Below are positions 19,404-28,753 of a stretch of DNA of 64,000 nucleotides, one piece after another. A model generated the notes under the pieces. It was not told the DNA's origin, did not search any database, and saw only the letters and a list, made by a program, of their open reading frames with translations. Positions within the stretch are counted from its first letter, which is position 1; each line of letters starts with the position of its first letter. The stretch is taken from NCBI RefSeq assembly GCF_040250305.1, contig NZ_CP158190.1, forward strand, positions 3,442,001-3,506,000, given 5' to 3'. The DNA comes from Peribacillus frigoritolerans. GTDB taxonomy: Bacteria > Bacillota > Bacilli > Bacillales > DSM-1321. The position numbers and the translations under genes are program-made.

Positions 19404-19604
19404 TTAAGCTTTGTTTACGTTTGATGCTTGTGGTCCACGTTGACCTTGTTCTACATCAAATGTAACGTCTTGGCCTTCTTCAAGTGTTTTGAAACCTTCG
19501 CCTTGGATAGCTGAGAAATGTACGAATACATCGTCTCCACCTTCACGTTCGATGAATCCAAAACCTTTTTCTGCGTTAAACCATTTTACTTTACCTTGTT
19601 CCAT
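19404..19604 (-). CDS. cspD: CspD-like cold-shock protein
   Basis: The 66-residue single OB-fold protein has both RNA-binding motifs, KGFGFIE and DVFVHF. Cold-shock proteins bind single-stranded RNA and DNA and melt secondary structure in the cytosol. The position near ypvA and ypsC and the sequence favour CspD over CspB. AGGAGG lies eight bases before the ATG, and a TATAAT-like -10 (19635-19640) lies about 30 bases upstream with a short leader. Confidence 0.93.
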   Translation of the reverse strand: MEQGKVKWFNAEKGFGFIEREGGDDVFVHFSAIQGEGFKTLEEGQDVTFDVEQGQRGPQASNVNKA

Positions 19605-19798
19605 TTTTGTTGCCTCCTAGTGTGTTCTCCACACATTATATTACTATCCTTGCTCAAAAGAATATTAAGGTATTCCTTAAATCTGAACAAAAATAATTCA
19701 TTATTAGAATAACAGAAAAGGAAATGATAAGCAAGACTGGAACCTATTATGAATAAATCGTCCTGACTAGCAAAAATCCTCCATTATATTCTACCTAC

Positions 19799-20947
19799 TC
19801 ATTCACCTTGAGGCTGCCTTGGCGGCCTTTTCCCCCAATATTGATAAAGGTCAGCACGGATGAAACCATTGAACAATTTCCTTTTTTTCGTTGCAGGCTT
19901 ACCGTAATGCTGTTCGAAGTCAGGATTGGAGGTAATCATGTATACCGACCATGTATCAAGCTTCTTGAAGGCTTGGCCCATTTCCCTATACATCTGCTCT
20001 ACCGCTTTTTTCTCACCTAGACGTTCTCCATAAGGCGGGTTCCCGACAATGACACCATACTCTTTCCTGGTCGAGATATCCCTTACCTGCATTTGTTTGA
20101 ATTCAATCAAATCACCCAGACCGGCTTCAAAACTATTCGCTTTAGCTATATCGACCATTCGATGGTCAATATCACAACCGGTTATGTCCAAGTATTGATC
20201 ATAGTCGGCTAAATCTTCAGCCTCAATCCGCGCTTCATCCCAAACCTTGCTGTCCATCCATGACCAGGTTTCAGAAACGAATTCCCTGTTAAACCCAGGT
20301 GCTATATTCTGCCCAATTAAGGCCGCCTCGATGGGAATCGTTCCAGATCCACAAAATGGATCTATGAAAGGTTTATCCGGTTTCCAATTGGTCAGCATGA
20401 TTAACGCAGCCGCCAATGTTTCTTTTAGGGGCGCCTCTCCCTGCCCTGTACGATAACCCCGTTTATGCAAACCAGCACCTGAAGTGTCTATGGTAAGTGT
20501 CACTACATCTTTTAAAATAGACACTTCAATTTTAAACAAAGGACCTGTCTCTGCAAACCAAGATACTTGCTTATATTTACTTTTCAATCTATCAACAATC
20601 GCCTTTTTTACAATAGCCTGACAATCAGGGACACTGTATAGCTTTGACTTAACGGATTTTCCACTCACGGGGAACTCGACATCGGCTGATAAGAAATCTT
20701 CCCAATTCAAGGCCTTTGTTTTTTCAAACAACTCATCAAATGAATATGCTTTGAATTCTGCGACTTTAATTTTCACCCTATCGGCACTGCGCAGCCATAA
20801 ATTAGAGCGGGCAATGGCGGATTGATCCCCTTTATAGGTGATTTTACCATTTTCGACTTGACAATCGTAACCAAGATCCCGTACCTCCTTGGCAACAATT
20901 GATTCCAATCCCATTGCTGATGTTGCAATTATATCGAATTGTTTCAT
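19799..20947 (-). CDS. ypsC: YpsC, THUMP-domain rRNA guanine-N2 methyltransferase
   Basis: The protein has 382 residues. The N-terminal third is a THUMP RNA-binding domain (about 45-155), followed by a Rossmann-type methyltransferase with FIDPFCGSGTIPIEA (S-adenosylmethionine binding) and the catalytic GNPPYGERL typical of base-N methylation. It belongs to the RlmL/RlmK N-terminal group that makes m2G in 23S rRNA; the exact target here is not shown. GAAGGTG precedes the ATG. The interval upstream to rnpB is unusually long (about 570 bases). Confidence 0.9.
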   Translation of the reverse strand: MKQFDIIATSAMGLESIVAKEVRDLGYDCQVENGKITYKGDQSAIARSNLWLRSADRVKIKVAEFKAYSFDELFEKTKALNWEDFLSADVEFPVSGKSVKSKLYSVPDCQAIVKKAIVDRLKSKYKQVSWFAETGPLFKIEVSILKDVVTLTIDTSGAGLHKRGYRTGQGEAPLKETLAAALIMLTNWKPDKPFIDPFCGSGTIPIEAALIGQNIAPGFNREFVSETWSWMDSKVWDEARIEAEDLADYDQYLDITGCDIDHRMVDIAKANSFEAGLGDLIEFKQMQVRDISTRKEYGVIVGNPPYGERLGEKKAVEQMYREMGQAFKKLDTWSVYMITSNPDFEQHYGKPATKKRKLFNGFIRADLYQYWGKRPPRQPQGE

Positions 20948-21481
20948 TAATCCTGCACCTTCTTTCCATTAATCCAAATCAATGGCACCTTTTCCCGAAT
21001 TTCTTTCATTTATGTATTTAGAAACAGGCATTGATTTTTTACATGTAAACCTTATGGTCCACCGCGTTTTTATATTTCAGTAAGCCAATGTTTGCCTAGC
21101 TTATATCATGATCATGTAGCGTATTAATAACCGTGAAGTAAAGCTTTACTCAATACCTTAGGATACACGCTGCCATCCAACCAATTATGTATGCTTCCCA
21201 TCCATTGTCCTGAATTTTGAAGTTCTATCTTGATACCTTCATATTAGGGCTAACAGAAGAGTTAAGGAACCTTTATAAATAGGATACCCAGAATCAAAGA
21301 AATGCTTAACATTCCAACACTATTTTTAAAAACGTTACCGACAGACTTCATTTAAGCCATTTCCCTAATCATTCGAACGCAATGAAAAACTTGCCAAGTT
21401 TTAAGTTTAACACAGCCGTGTTTCAGAAAACGAAAAATAAATGGAAATGCCCAATCTTTTTATAATAGTGCATTCTCCATA
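20948..21481. other. long intergenic interval with two short candidate frames
   Basis: No convincing gene is seen between ypsC and the rnpB terminator. Two minus-strand frames are noted. One (21262-21351) would encode 29 residues with one hydrophobic helix, starting MKSVGNVFK, with a weak ribosome site. The other (21124-21243) is an open 39-codon stretch without start, reading ELQNSGQWMGSIHNWLDG, which looks protein-like and may be the end of a decayed gene. Neither is supported by more than appearance. Confidence 0.4.
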
Positions 21482-21511
21482 AACAAAAACTCCCCTTTTA
21501 AAAGGAGAGTT
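21482..21511 (-). terminator. terminator of rnpB
   Basis: The stem ACTCTCCTTTT/AAAAGGGGAGT is followed on the minus strand by TTTTTGTTT. It lies directly after the RNase P RNA. Confidence 0.85.
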
Positions 21512-21520
21512 GTGCTTTTG

Positions 21521-21935
21521 GTGTTATATGATAACGTTCTGTAAGCCATGTTTTGTTCCTCAGTACTGCAAGCGACTCGCGTCTCGTACTTCGGCGGTAA
21601 TCATCTATCTACAGAAGCAAGTGCTTCTGTCCTTCTCCTCGTTCAATTCCAAGGAAGAAAGCGCCCCTACCATTAATTTGGGTTTCTCGCTCGTGGGGTT
21701 TACCTCGTTCCACCCTTTACATTTCTGTAAAGGCTCCGTCACTGTGGCACTTTTATAGGTATTCATGCCATATCCAAAAGGACTTAGGCATTTTCCCAGC
21801 CGTCAGCAATCCAAGATTGCTGCCCAAGCTTATTTTTTCGCCAGGCACGAACACTACGGACATCGCAGTCCGTGCGAGCATGGACTTTCCTCTACTGCAT
21901 AAATGCAGCAGCAATTACCCAAACGTTAACATAAC
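21521..21935 (-). ncRNA. rnpB: RNase P RNA, Bacillus type (class B)
   Basis: The minus strand carries the catalytic core of RNase P RNA. The 5' part has GAGGAAAGTCCATGCTCGCA. The 3' part has GCCGAAGTACGAGACG and then GAACAAAACATGGCTTACAG, closing with the AACGTT pairing to the 5' end (GTTAACGTTTGGG). Length of about 415 and the helices match the Bacillus class that matures tRNA 5' ends with the RnpA protein. The position between gpsB and ypsC is as in B. subtilis. A 249-base frame on the plus strand is a shadow. Confidence 0.96.
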
Positions 21936-21942
21936 ATAATTG

Positions 21943-21971
21943 ATTATACTCCATTATTCACGAAAACACAA
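21943..21971 (-). promoter_or_regulatory. rnpB promoter
   Basis: On the minus strand, TTGTGT (21966-21971) and TATAAT (21943-21948) are 17 bases apart. The predicted start falls at about 21936, matching the expected 5' end of the RNA. Confidence 0.8.
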
Positions 21972-22006
21972 TACCAAAATCATTTTCACTTTTTCAATGC
22001 AAAATC

Positions 22007-22318
22007 TCAGTCAAAAAGCTTGTTACCAAAAACGTGCTTTTCCAAGTTGGATAACCGTTTAAGGATATCAAAGTTAGTGGTTCCCGGAGTGGCACTTGGA
22101 GCAGGTTGATTTGGACGTTTTGTACTCTCTTCGGCTTGTTTTTTCAATTTAAGATTTTCTTGTTTTAGATCTTCAATTTCCTGATGGAACACTTCATAAT
22201 CTTTAATGATCAGATCCAGGAATTGATCCACATCTTCAGGTTTATAACCGCGCATGGCTGTTTTAAAATCTTTTTCAAGAATATCTTTAGCCGTTAATTT
22301 TATCTTATCGGATAGCAT
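22007..22318 (-). CDS. gpsB: GpsB, division and elongation adaptor
   Basis: The 103-residue DivIVA-related protein has the membrane-curvature-sensing N-terminus ([18 protein letters not shown]), then a coiled coil (about 35-65) and a C-terminal helical bundle ending NKLFD. GpsB shuttles PBP1 (PonA, also encoded in this window) between the side wall and the division site. The N-terminal groove residues Tyr25 and Asp29/Asp31 region are present. Position between ypsA and rnpB matches B. subtilis. Confidence 0.95.
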   Translation of the reverse strand: MLSDKIKLTAKDILEKDFKTAMRGYKPEDVDQFLDLIIKDYEVFHQEIEDLKQENLKLKKQAEESTKRPNQPAPSATPGTTNFDILKRLSNLEKHVFGNKLFD

Positions 22319-22521
22319 AAGACTTCACCTCAATACTTTCGCCAATACAATCGACTTTTTATTATTTTTTCAAATCTGCTTGGGTTTGTCAACGAAACAC
22401 CATTTTGTAAGCTTACTGTTTCAGAGAACGATATGTAATCCCATTAAATCTGTATCTAAATTTCATCATAATATGATTATGCTTTAGAAACAACTTTTAA
22501 TCCATAATTATTTTCACTCCA

Positions 22522-23073
22522 TCATTCTTCGGACCAGCTGGCTTCTTCCGCAGCCAGTTGCAGATCATCAAAGTTTATCTGAAAGATGGGGTATGGCTGT
22601 GTTTCCGCCTTTTTCATTGCTTCGAAATAAGGATATCGGGCTGATCCTTCTTTTTCAGCTTCGAAAATGATGAGCATGGCATCGCTTTTATGGACCATAT
22701 ACCTATTTTTGGTTTTCAACTGTTGTGGCCCTTCATATGGTTTGTTGAAAATGGACTCAACAAAATCGGCACGGGCCAATATGGATCGGTAGTAATCTTG
22801 ATTCGTCTCGTTCCATGACTCTTCCTGTTTCAGGAAAGGAGTAAGCACCCCTAATTTAAGCTGATGATATTCTTCCTGTAATTCGAACACCACTTCGGCA
22901 CCCCATAGTTCCGTACCCAACTGCCCTGAGATGATCACCCATTCCAGCCCGTCTTCCACCAATGGCAGGAGACGCTCCTTCATCGCTTTCTTTATATATT
23001 TTACGGCTTCATGGTCATTTTTGAATATCCCGAATTCAAAAGCTTTGTAGCCCGTCATATACAAAACCTTCAT
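22522..23073 (-). CDS. ypsA: YpsA, SLOG-superfamily protein (DUF1273)
   Basis: The 183-residue protein is a DUF1273/YpsA-type Rossmann-like domain of the SLOG superfamily. Its glycine-containing loops ISGQLGTELWGAE and TGYKAFEFG are expected to bind a nucleotide-like ligand. In B. subtilis and S. aureus its overproduction blocks cell division, and it is linked to GpsB genetically; gpsB lies next to it here. The true ligand is unknown. The stretch between it and gpsB (22319-22521) shows nothing recognisable. Confidence 0.9.
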   Translation of the reverse strand: MKVLYMTGYKAFEFGIFKNDHEAVKYIKKAMKERLLPLVEDGLEWVIISGQLGTELWGAEVVFELQEEYHQLKLGVLTPFLKQEESWNETNQDYYRSILARADFVESIFNKPYEGPQQLKTKNRYMVHKSDAMLIIFEAEKEGSARYPYFEAMKKAETQPYPIFQINFDDLQLAAEEASWSEE

Positions 23074-23112
23074 CGCTAGACTAATCTCCTTTTAACATGA
23101 TTATGTATGAAA

Positions 23113-23140
23113 ACAAGGGCTTAATAAGCCCTTATTTTTT
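23113..23140. terminator. terminator after the cotD-like gene
   Basis: An AAGGGCTTA/TAAGCCCTT palindrome lies directly after the cotD-like stop codon. T-rich sequence on both sides makes it usable in either direction. Confidence 0.65.
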
Positions 23141-23699
23141 AGTATCCGAAATGCTTAGGTGGACAGCATGGGTTTTGCGGCGGCCTTCCACAAATCAAGT
23201 GTTGATTATAGCACTCGTTCACCACGGATTGAGTATGCGGGAAATAATGCTTAAACGTGTTCACATGTTTATTGACATTTGTAGTATGTGATGGATGAAC
23301 GACAGGGATCACTGTGTTCGATACATTCGTATTGACATATTGCTGTGTTGGAGAGACTTGCGCTGGGGCAACTTGAGATGGAGATGTTTGTGTTGGACCA
23401 TATTGCGCTGGAGATACAGCAGATGGACTATAGGCTCCCATTACGTTAGAGTTTTTACCAGCTGACGCTCCCATTACGTTGGAGTGTTTACCGGTTGATG
23501 CGCCCATTACTCCAGGTGCGTTCCCGTATGCTCCCATTACATTGGATGCTCCCATTACGTTGTTGGATGCTCCCATTACGTTGTTGGATGCGCCCATTAC
23601 ATTGTTGGATGCGCCCATTACATTGTTAGATGCACCCATTACATTGTTGGATGCTCCCATTACATTGGGGTTATTTCCTCCACAATTACGAAAATACAT
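23139..23699 (-). CDS. cotD: CotD-like spore coat protein with NNVMGAS repeats
   Basis: The 186-residue protein has an N-terminal array of VMGAS/VMGAY units (residues about 12-90, at least ten), the first six almost perfect 7-residue repeats. A Pro/Gln/Ser linker follows, then a C-terminal half (TNVNKHVNTFKHYFPHTQS, ending with cysteine-rich GRPPQNPCCPPKHFGY) that matches CotD. CotD is an inner-coat protein made in the mother cell. The repeat array is not part of B. subtilis CotD as I recall it. A SigK-like promoter lies about 50 bases upstream. Confidence 0.85.
   Translation of the reverse strand: MYFRNCGGNNPNVMGASNNVMGASNNVMGASNNVMGASNNVMGASNNVMGASNVMGAYGNAPGVMGASTGKHSNVMGASAGKNSNVMGAYSPSAVSPAQYGPTQTSPSQVAPAQVSPTQQYVNTNVSNTVIPVVHPSHTTNVNKHVNTFKHYFPHTQSVVNECYNQHLICGRPPQNPCCPPKHFGY
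23500..23690. repeat. 21-bp tandem repeats inside the cotD-like gene
   Basis: Units of the type TTGGATGCGCCCATTACATTG are repeated about six times in phase with the reading frame, with synonymous changes between copies (cgc/ctc, cat/cgt). Degenerate units continue on the left. They encode NNVMGAS and are expected to vary in number between strains. Confidence 0.85.
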
Positions 23700-23745
23700 T
23701 TATAATACGTCCCCTTTCATCATGATAAGTTTAGTCTTACCATTA

Positions 23746-23773
23746 CAGACTATGAAAAAAAGGGGATACGTGT
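23746..23773 (-). promoter_or_regulatory. SigK-like promoter of the cotD-like gene
   Basis: On the minus strand, AC is followed 17 bases later by CATAGTCTG, a fair match to the SigK pattern AC-N16/17-CATANNNTA. The sequence CCCCTTTTTTTCATA is shared with the yppG promoter. Confidence 0.5.
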
Positions 23774-24155
23774 ACTGATGAAATGACCTATTTATACAGA
23801 ATAAGTATAAAACGATGTATGGCTGTCAATAAGTACACTATCATTATTATATCTGGCTAACCTTCAAATGAAATGAGGAATATTCTATAAAAAGGAATAG
23901 AGACTGTCTTTTAATGAAGTAAACAAAACTATCGTTAAACAAAGGACTACAAAAAATAGAAATAAAGTCGTTTTATACATTTCTCCGCTCCGCTTTCACC
24001 TTAATTTTATATGATGTAAAGGCATGAAATGAACGCTTCGGAATTTCACCCTCAACTCTTTCCATTTTACACACAATAGTTGAAGGCTACAATAATTGTA
24101 TACATATTTTTTATTTTCGGCCTTTTGCACTAAAAGAAGATTCTCGGTCCTTATC
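23774..24155. other. intergenic interval without recognised genes
   Basis: About 380 bases of A/T-rich sequence lie between the cotD-like promoter and mrfB. I find no open frame with a ribosome site, no strong hairpin with a T-run and no repeat. Confidence 0.5.
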
Positions 24156-25409
24156 TTATACAGAAATATCCTTTGATTCCTCTTTCTTTTCGAGCCGCCG
24201 GATCCTCTTTTCCAATTCCAACTGTTTTTTCCCCAGGGCGGTCCCTTCCCTAACCATCTCTTGATGTGCGATTATTGAACATTTTAGAGCATGACCGACG
24301 TCCTTAAATTGATGTTCGTATAATTTTGCACATTCAATCTGTGCCTGTATCCTTATTTGCACATTCCCTTTTAAGGCGACTTCCTTCCAAATTTCCAAAG
24401 CTTCAGCGAATTGTTTTTGCTTCTTTTTCTGGAAGGCCAATGCATGGCCAGCTAATATCCGATCTTCCTCATTACCCGATTCCAATATTTTTTGATATGT
24501 CTCAACTGACTCCTCTTTTTTCCCCAAATAAGCAAGCCATCGTGCAATTTCCATTGACTCTTCCGTATATCCATCGATTTGGAGGATTTTTCGGGACAAA
24601 TGAATATACAAAGTGATCAATGATAAGATATCCAATTCATTATGCTTCATGATTCCAAACAGTATTTCTGGATTCTTCCTCTCAACAAAATCAAAATAAA
24701 TCATCGGTGCCAAATATCCAGGAATATCATCCTCCCTATGTACACCTAGAATATCTGTTTCGACAGCTGATAATTTCACTCGTTCCAATTTGTTTCTCCA
24801 TAGGCGTCTTGAAGCATGATACAAATCGAAATGTCCGAATTCCGGTAGTTTCGGTACATGTTCCTTTACCAAGGTATGTCTCGTTTTTAGCTGGGGCCAA
24901 TCAAAGGATTTACCATTATATGTGACAAGCGTTTCGTAATTGATGTTTTCCAGAAAGCTTTGATAAAGCGGTATTTCACTTCCAGGCTGCGGAAGGATAT
25001 GTTGCTTCACGACTACTTCTTCACCTTCTAAATAGGCATACCCTAGTAAAAAAATGGTATTGCCGGCTCCGCCTCCTAGCCCTGTCGTTTCCGTATCGAA
25101 GAAAAACAGATCTTCACTTTTAACGCCCCTGGCGGAAAGTGGATGCTCCAATGAAGTTTGATTCCACTCTTTTACGACCTTTTTCAGCTCGGAAAATTCA
25201 TATAACCCGTGTTTGTGATTTATAGGGTAACGGACTTCCCTAATGAAACAATAGTCATCGTCGAAATGAAAGGAAACGGTATCGTTCTCCAGCCACTTTT
25301 CAAAGTAAGGAATTTCTTCATTCAATGTCTGGTCTTCTTCTACTGGAGAAGGATGTTTTCCTAGGTTCATATGCGTTTTCATACGGTTCAATTTATTTTT
25401 TAAAGACAT
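24156..25409 (-). CDS. mrfB: MrfB (YprB), metal-dependent exonuclease for mitomycin repair
   Basis: The protein has 417 residues. It carries a DEDD-type RNase H-like exonuclease domain (about 95-265) with Asp105 and Glu107 in FFFDTETTGLGG and a late HNELDILSL acidic site, then TPR-like helices. In B. subtilis MrfB digests DNA around mitomycin adducts together with the helicase MrfA. The start at 25409 is preceded by AGAGGTG; the nine codons upstream lack a ribosome site. mrfA lies just upstream in the same direction (36 bases), so they form an operon. Confidence 0.92.
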   Translation of the reverse strand: MSLKNKLNRMKTHMNLGKHPSPVEEDQTLNEEIPYFEKWLENDTVSFHFDDDYCFIREVRYPINHKHGLYEFSELKKVVKEWNQTSLEHPLSARGVKSEDLFFFDTETTGLGGGAGNTIFLLGYAYLEGEEVVVKQHILPQPGSEIPLYQSFLENINYETLVTYNGKSFDWPQLKTRHTLVKEHVPKLPEFGHFDLYHASRRLWRNKLERVKLSAVETDILGVHREDDIPGYLAPMIYFDFVERKNPEILFGIMKHNELDILSLITLYIHLSRKILQIDGYTEESMEIARWLAYLGKKEESVETYQKILESGNEEDRILAGHALAFQKKKQKQFAEALEIWKEVALKGNVQIRIQAQIECAKLYEHQFKDVGHALKCSIIAHQEMVREGTALGKKQLELEKRIRRLEKKEESKDISV

Positions 25410-25445
25410 GAAATTACACCTCTTTTCACATATCACTGCAATCTA

Positions 25446-27722
25446 TTAATGTTTTTGCTTACAAAATTGACCTAATAATTGTTTGGCATCACTCTTGGCT
25501 GTTTTCGTTGCGGATTCCGTACCGATACAGGAAGGACAGCCGCTTTCACAAGTGCAATTTTCGATCATTGATATTGTTTCCAGCAGAATGACTTCAGAGT
25601 TTTCATATACTTTATCACTTAACCCTATGCCTCCCGGATAACTATCATAGATAAAAATGGTCGGTTTTTCATTATGTGCTGCCTTAACCTGCGGATAAAC
25701 ATGAATATCATGCGGATCGCACATAACGTATAGCGGAATCATGTAATTCAGCGCATGCGACGCACCTATCATTCCTTGTTCTATTCGATTTTCGTCCCAC
25801 TTGAATATATCAGGATCCATGGAAAGCATGGCCGAACTAGTGTGCAGTTCCATCTCAGGGAGACTGATTGGACCTGAACCAATATTTTCATGAGTTTCGA
25901 ATTTGATTTTTTTGAAGATCGTGGGCATCGCCCTGATTGCGACATCACCAAAAGCAGCTGTTGTGGAAGCGAAAGTTCGCTGTTTATCGACTTCCAATAC
26001 AGACAATTGGACAGCAAGGTTAGCATCCGTATAATAGTCCACATTGACTTCACGTACATAAGCCTTCTTTTCATCCCAATCAAGTTCTTCCACCTGAAAT
26101 TGAATTCCCTGGTGTAAATAAATGGCTTCATCGTGAAGAAGGGTCATTGCACTGAACGTATCCATTTCCCCTATGACCCGATTAACCGGTGCATTCGTTT
26201 GGTCGATGATCACGACATTTTCCTGTGCCGCTGAGCGCAGGCTGATATTGCTTGCGGGAAAAGCATCATTCATCCAATGCCATTTGTCCCCATTCAGGTG
26301 TAAGACCCTTTCTTCCGTAAGGAATTCAAGAACGTCCATTATCTCTGTTTTCCCAAAAGTATCGCCTTTTTTAAAAGGCAGCTCATATGCTGCACATTTT
26401 ACATGATCAACCAAGATCAAAAGATTATCCGGATTGATTCTTGCAGTTTCTGGATTTCTGGTAAAGAAATAATCGGGATGCTGTACGATATATTGATCAA
26501 GGGCACTGGAACTGCCGACCATGATGATCAAAGCTTCACCATGCCTTCTTCCTGCTCGCCCAGCCTGTTGCCAGGCACTCGATATGGATCCAGGGTAACC
26601 GGTCATTATGCAAACCTGGAGCTGGCCGATATCGACACCCAACTCAAGTGCATTTGTGGAAACTACCCCATATATGGAACCATCCCTAAGGCCTTGTTCA
26701 ATTTCCCTACGCTGTGTTGGCAGATATCCGCCGCGATAGCCCCTGATCGATTTTGGCCCCAATTGCTTTGACACAAGTTCCTGTAAATAAGTCAATAGAA
26801 TTTCCACTCGAACCCTGCTTCGCGCAAAAACGATCGTTTGTATTTTATTTTTCAAAAATTCATTTGCCAGCTTCCTAACTTCCAAAACCGCACTCCTTCG
26901 TATGTTGAGCGGTTTATTGACTATTGGGGGATTATAAAATACAAAATGCTTTTTCCCACTGGGTGCTCCGTTATTATCGATAAGGACCATTTGTTTTTCC
27001 GTAAGCTCTTCTGCTAACTCTTTTGGGTTATTAATCGTAGCGGAAGTACAGATGAATACAGGGTCGCTTCCATAAAACTTGCAGATCCTTTTTAACCTTC
27101 TTATGACGTTGGCTGTATGACTTCCGAAAACGCCGCGGTAAATATGAAGTTCATCGATGACCACATACTTCAAGTTTTCAAACAAAGAGACCCATTTCGT
27201 GTGATGGGGCAGGATTCCGGAATGGAGCATATCAGGATTTGTGATCACGATATGCCCGGCCTGGCGGATTTTTTGCCTGATGTTTGAAGGTGTGTCCCCG
27301 TCGTATGTATAACTATTTATCTTAGCATCCATTTCATCAATCATTTCATTCAATTCGCTTTTTTGATCATAGCTCAGCGCTTTTGTCGGAAATATATAAA
27401 GCGCCCTGGTTTTTTCATTTTCCAGTATTTTTTGAAGGACCGGCAAATTATAGCATAATGTTTTACCAGAAGCTGTTGGTGTGACCGCCACAAGGCTATT
27501 GCCACTGACAGCAGTATCAAATGCAGTTGCCTGATGGGTGTACAACCCATTTATCCCCCGTATTTCAAGAGCATGCTTGATCTTATCATTCATTGCAGCG
27601 GGAAAAGGGACATGTTTCGCCTCTTTCGCTTCAATTACTTGCCAATGTACGATGTTATCTTTAAAATCCTCATTTGTTTTTAAATCCTTAATAACTTCCT
27701 GTAAATTTTTTCGCAGTTTCAT
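25446..27722 (-). CDS. mrfA: MrfA (YprA), DEAH-type helicase for mitomycin repair
   Basis: The 758-residue superfamily 2 helicase has Walker A TASGKT (82-87), DELH at 190-193, and helicase C motifs NALELGVDIG and QQAGRAGRR. The C-terminal DUF1998/MZB domain has a four-cysteine cluster CTCESGCPSC near residue 730, expected to bind zinc. MrfA and MrfB form a nucleotide-excision-type pathway for mitomycin C monoadducts and interstrand crosslinks, independent of UvrABC. Domain order and operon context match that system. Confidence 0.94.
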   Translation of the reverse strand: MKLRKNLQEVIKDLKTNEDFKDNIVHWQVIEAKEAKHVPFPAAMNDKIKHALEIRGINGLYTHQATAFDTAVSGNSLVAVTPTASGKTLCYNLPVLQKILENEKTRALYIFPTKALSYDQKSELNEMIDEMDAKINSYTYDGDTPSNIRQKIRQAGHIVITNPDMLHSGILPHHTKWVSLFENLKYVVIDELHIYRGVFGSHTANVIRRLKRICKFYGSDPVFICTSATINNPKELAEELTEKQMVLIDNNGAPSGKKHFVFYNPPIVNKPLNIRRSAVLEVRKLANEFLKNKIQTIVFARSRVRVEILLTYLQELVSKQLGPKSIRGYRGGYLPTQRREIEQGLRDGSIYGVVSTNALELGVDIGQLQVCIMTGYPGSISSAWQQAGRAGRRHGEALIIMVGSSSALDQYIVQHPDYFFTRNPETARINPDNLLILVDHVKCAAYELPFKKGDTFGKTEIMDVLEFLTEERVLHLNGDKWHWMNDAFPASNISLRSAAQENVVIIDQTNAPVNRVIGEMDTFSAMTLLHDEAIYLHQGIQFQVEELDWDEKKAYVREVNVDYYTDANLAVQLSVLEVDKQRTFASTTAAFGDVAIRAMPTIFKKIKFETHENIGSGPISLPEMELHTSSAMLSMDPDIFKWDENRIEQGMIGASHALNYMIPLYVMCDPHDIHVYPQVKAAHNEKPTIFIYDSYPGGIGLSDKVYENSEVILLETISMIENCTCESGCPSCIGTESATKTAKSDAKQLLGQFCKQKH

Positions 27723-27788
27723 ATAACCACCTCATACTCCTATTCTACCGAATGAACGTTCTATGCAAAAGGGAAACTATTTCCTATT

Positions 27789-27830
27789 CAAAAAAAAAAG
27801 CTGGAAACGGCAACATCCCGTCTCCAGCTC
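27789..27830 (-). terminator. terminator of the alpha/beta hydrolase gene
   Basis: The stem AGCTGGAAACGG pairs with CCGTCTCCAGCT (one mismatch region) and is followed on the minus strand by ten T. It lies 18 bases after the hydrolase stop. Confidence 0.85.
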
Positions 27831-27847
27831 GGTCTTTTATCATTTAA

Positions 27848-28612
27848 TTAATTCTCTTCAACAAAGCGAATGATTTCTTCGAGTAGTCTGCTTGGAGCTT
27901 CCAGCATTCCCATATGGCCGCTGCCCTTAAGTATAACTTCATGGATATGGCTCCCTTTTACAGAAAAGGTTTTTTCAACGGGAATTAGCTTATCCTCTTC
28001 ACCTGCAACCAATAAAACAGGCAACTTTGTATCTTTGAGTACATGATTTCTGTCTATTCTGTTCCTCATGGCATGTAAAGACCCTATCGCACCGCTTTCA
28101 CTGGTTTTATATCCGATTTCCTTAGTTTGTTCAATATTGGAATCTTCGGGATTAGCGAAAAGCTTTGGTATAAGTCCGTCAATGAAAGCTGGAATTCCAT
28201 CACTTTTGATTTTCTCGACAGATTTTAAGCGCCCAGCCTTTCCAGTTTCATCGTCCGGCAAAGCCGTAGAATGTACCAATGAAAAACCAGACAATTTCCC
28301 AGGAAACCTTTCTGCGAACGCCAAGGTGATATATCCCCCAAGCGAATGACCAAACATATATACCTTTCCGATTTCCAGTTCGTCCAGTAATGAAGCAATA
28401 TCAGCAGCCATATCTTCAATCGAGAACGATTCCCCTATTACCTCACTTGCACCATGCCCCCGTAAATCAACGGCAATAACCCGGTATTCATCCTTTAATT
28501 CAGCAATGATGTCACTCCAATATTCATGGCTTCCGCAAAATCCATGAATAAACAACAATGTTTCATTTCCTTTCCCGGTATCTATGTAGGAAAGCTTGCC
28601 ATTATCTGTCAT
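27848..28612 (-). CDS. alpha/beta hydrolase
   Basis: The 254-residue protein has the complete hydrolase triad: Ser90 in GHSLGG, Asp207 in AGEEDKLIP and His233 in GSGHMGML. The oxyanion segment FIHGFCGS is at 21-28. No signal peptide is seen, so it is cytosolic. Similar Bacillus proteins are annotated as esterases or as relatives of menaquinone-pathway MenH, but no substrate can be given. It is monocistronic, with its own terminator. Confidence 0.85.
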   Translation of the reverse strand: MTDNGKLSYIDTGKGNETLLFIHGFCGSHEYWSDIIAELKDEYRVIAVDLRGHGASEVIGESFSIEDMAADIASLLDELEIGKVYMFGHSLGGYITLAFAERFPGKLSGFSLVHSTALPDDETGKAGRLKSVEKIKSDGIPAFIDGLIPKLFANPEDSNIEQTKEIGYKTSESGAIGSLHAMRNRIDRNHVLKDTKLPVLLVAGEEDKLIPVEKTFSVKGSHIHEVILKGSGHMGMLEAPSRLLEEIIRFVEEN

Positions 28613-28692
28613 ATAAATCCCTCATTTCCTTTTCTAATCATTCAGTAACGGTATTCCCTATAGTCCTTTATCTGAAACCCAACAGTGCATTC

Positions 28693-28719
28693 ACATTTCT
28701 TAATTCCTCACATAGCCTA
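28693..28719 (+). promoter_or_regulatory. SigK promoter of the CotP-like gene
   Basis: AC (28693-28694), exactly 16 bases, then CATAGCCTA (28711-28719) is a full match to the SigK pattern AC-N16-CATANNNTA. It places the gene in the late mother-cell programme. Confidence 0.7.
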
Positions 28720-28753
28720 TAGGCAAAGGAATTTTTTAGAAAGGAGCACCGCG

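Noticed and set aside
21510..21758. 82-codon plus-strand frame
   Set aside because: It is entirely within the antisense of the RNase P RNA, which is firmly identified.
23479..23778. Plus-strand frame with LDAPITL repeats, and the idea of a CRISPR-like array
   Set aside because: The repeats are direct 21-bp units in phase with the cotD-like gene, with no spacers. The plus frame is the mirror of this array.
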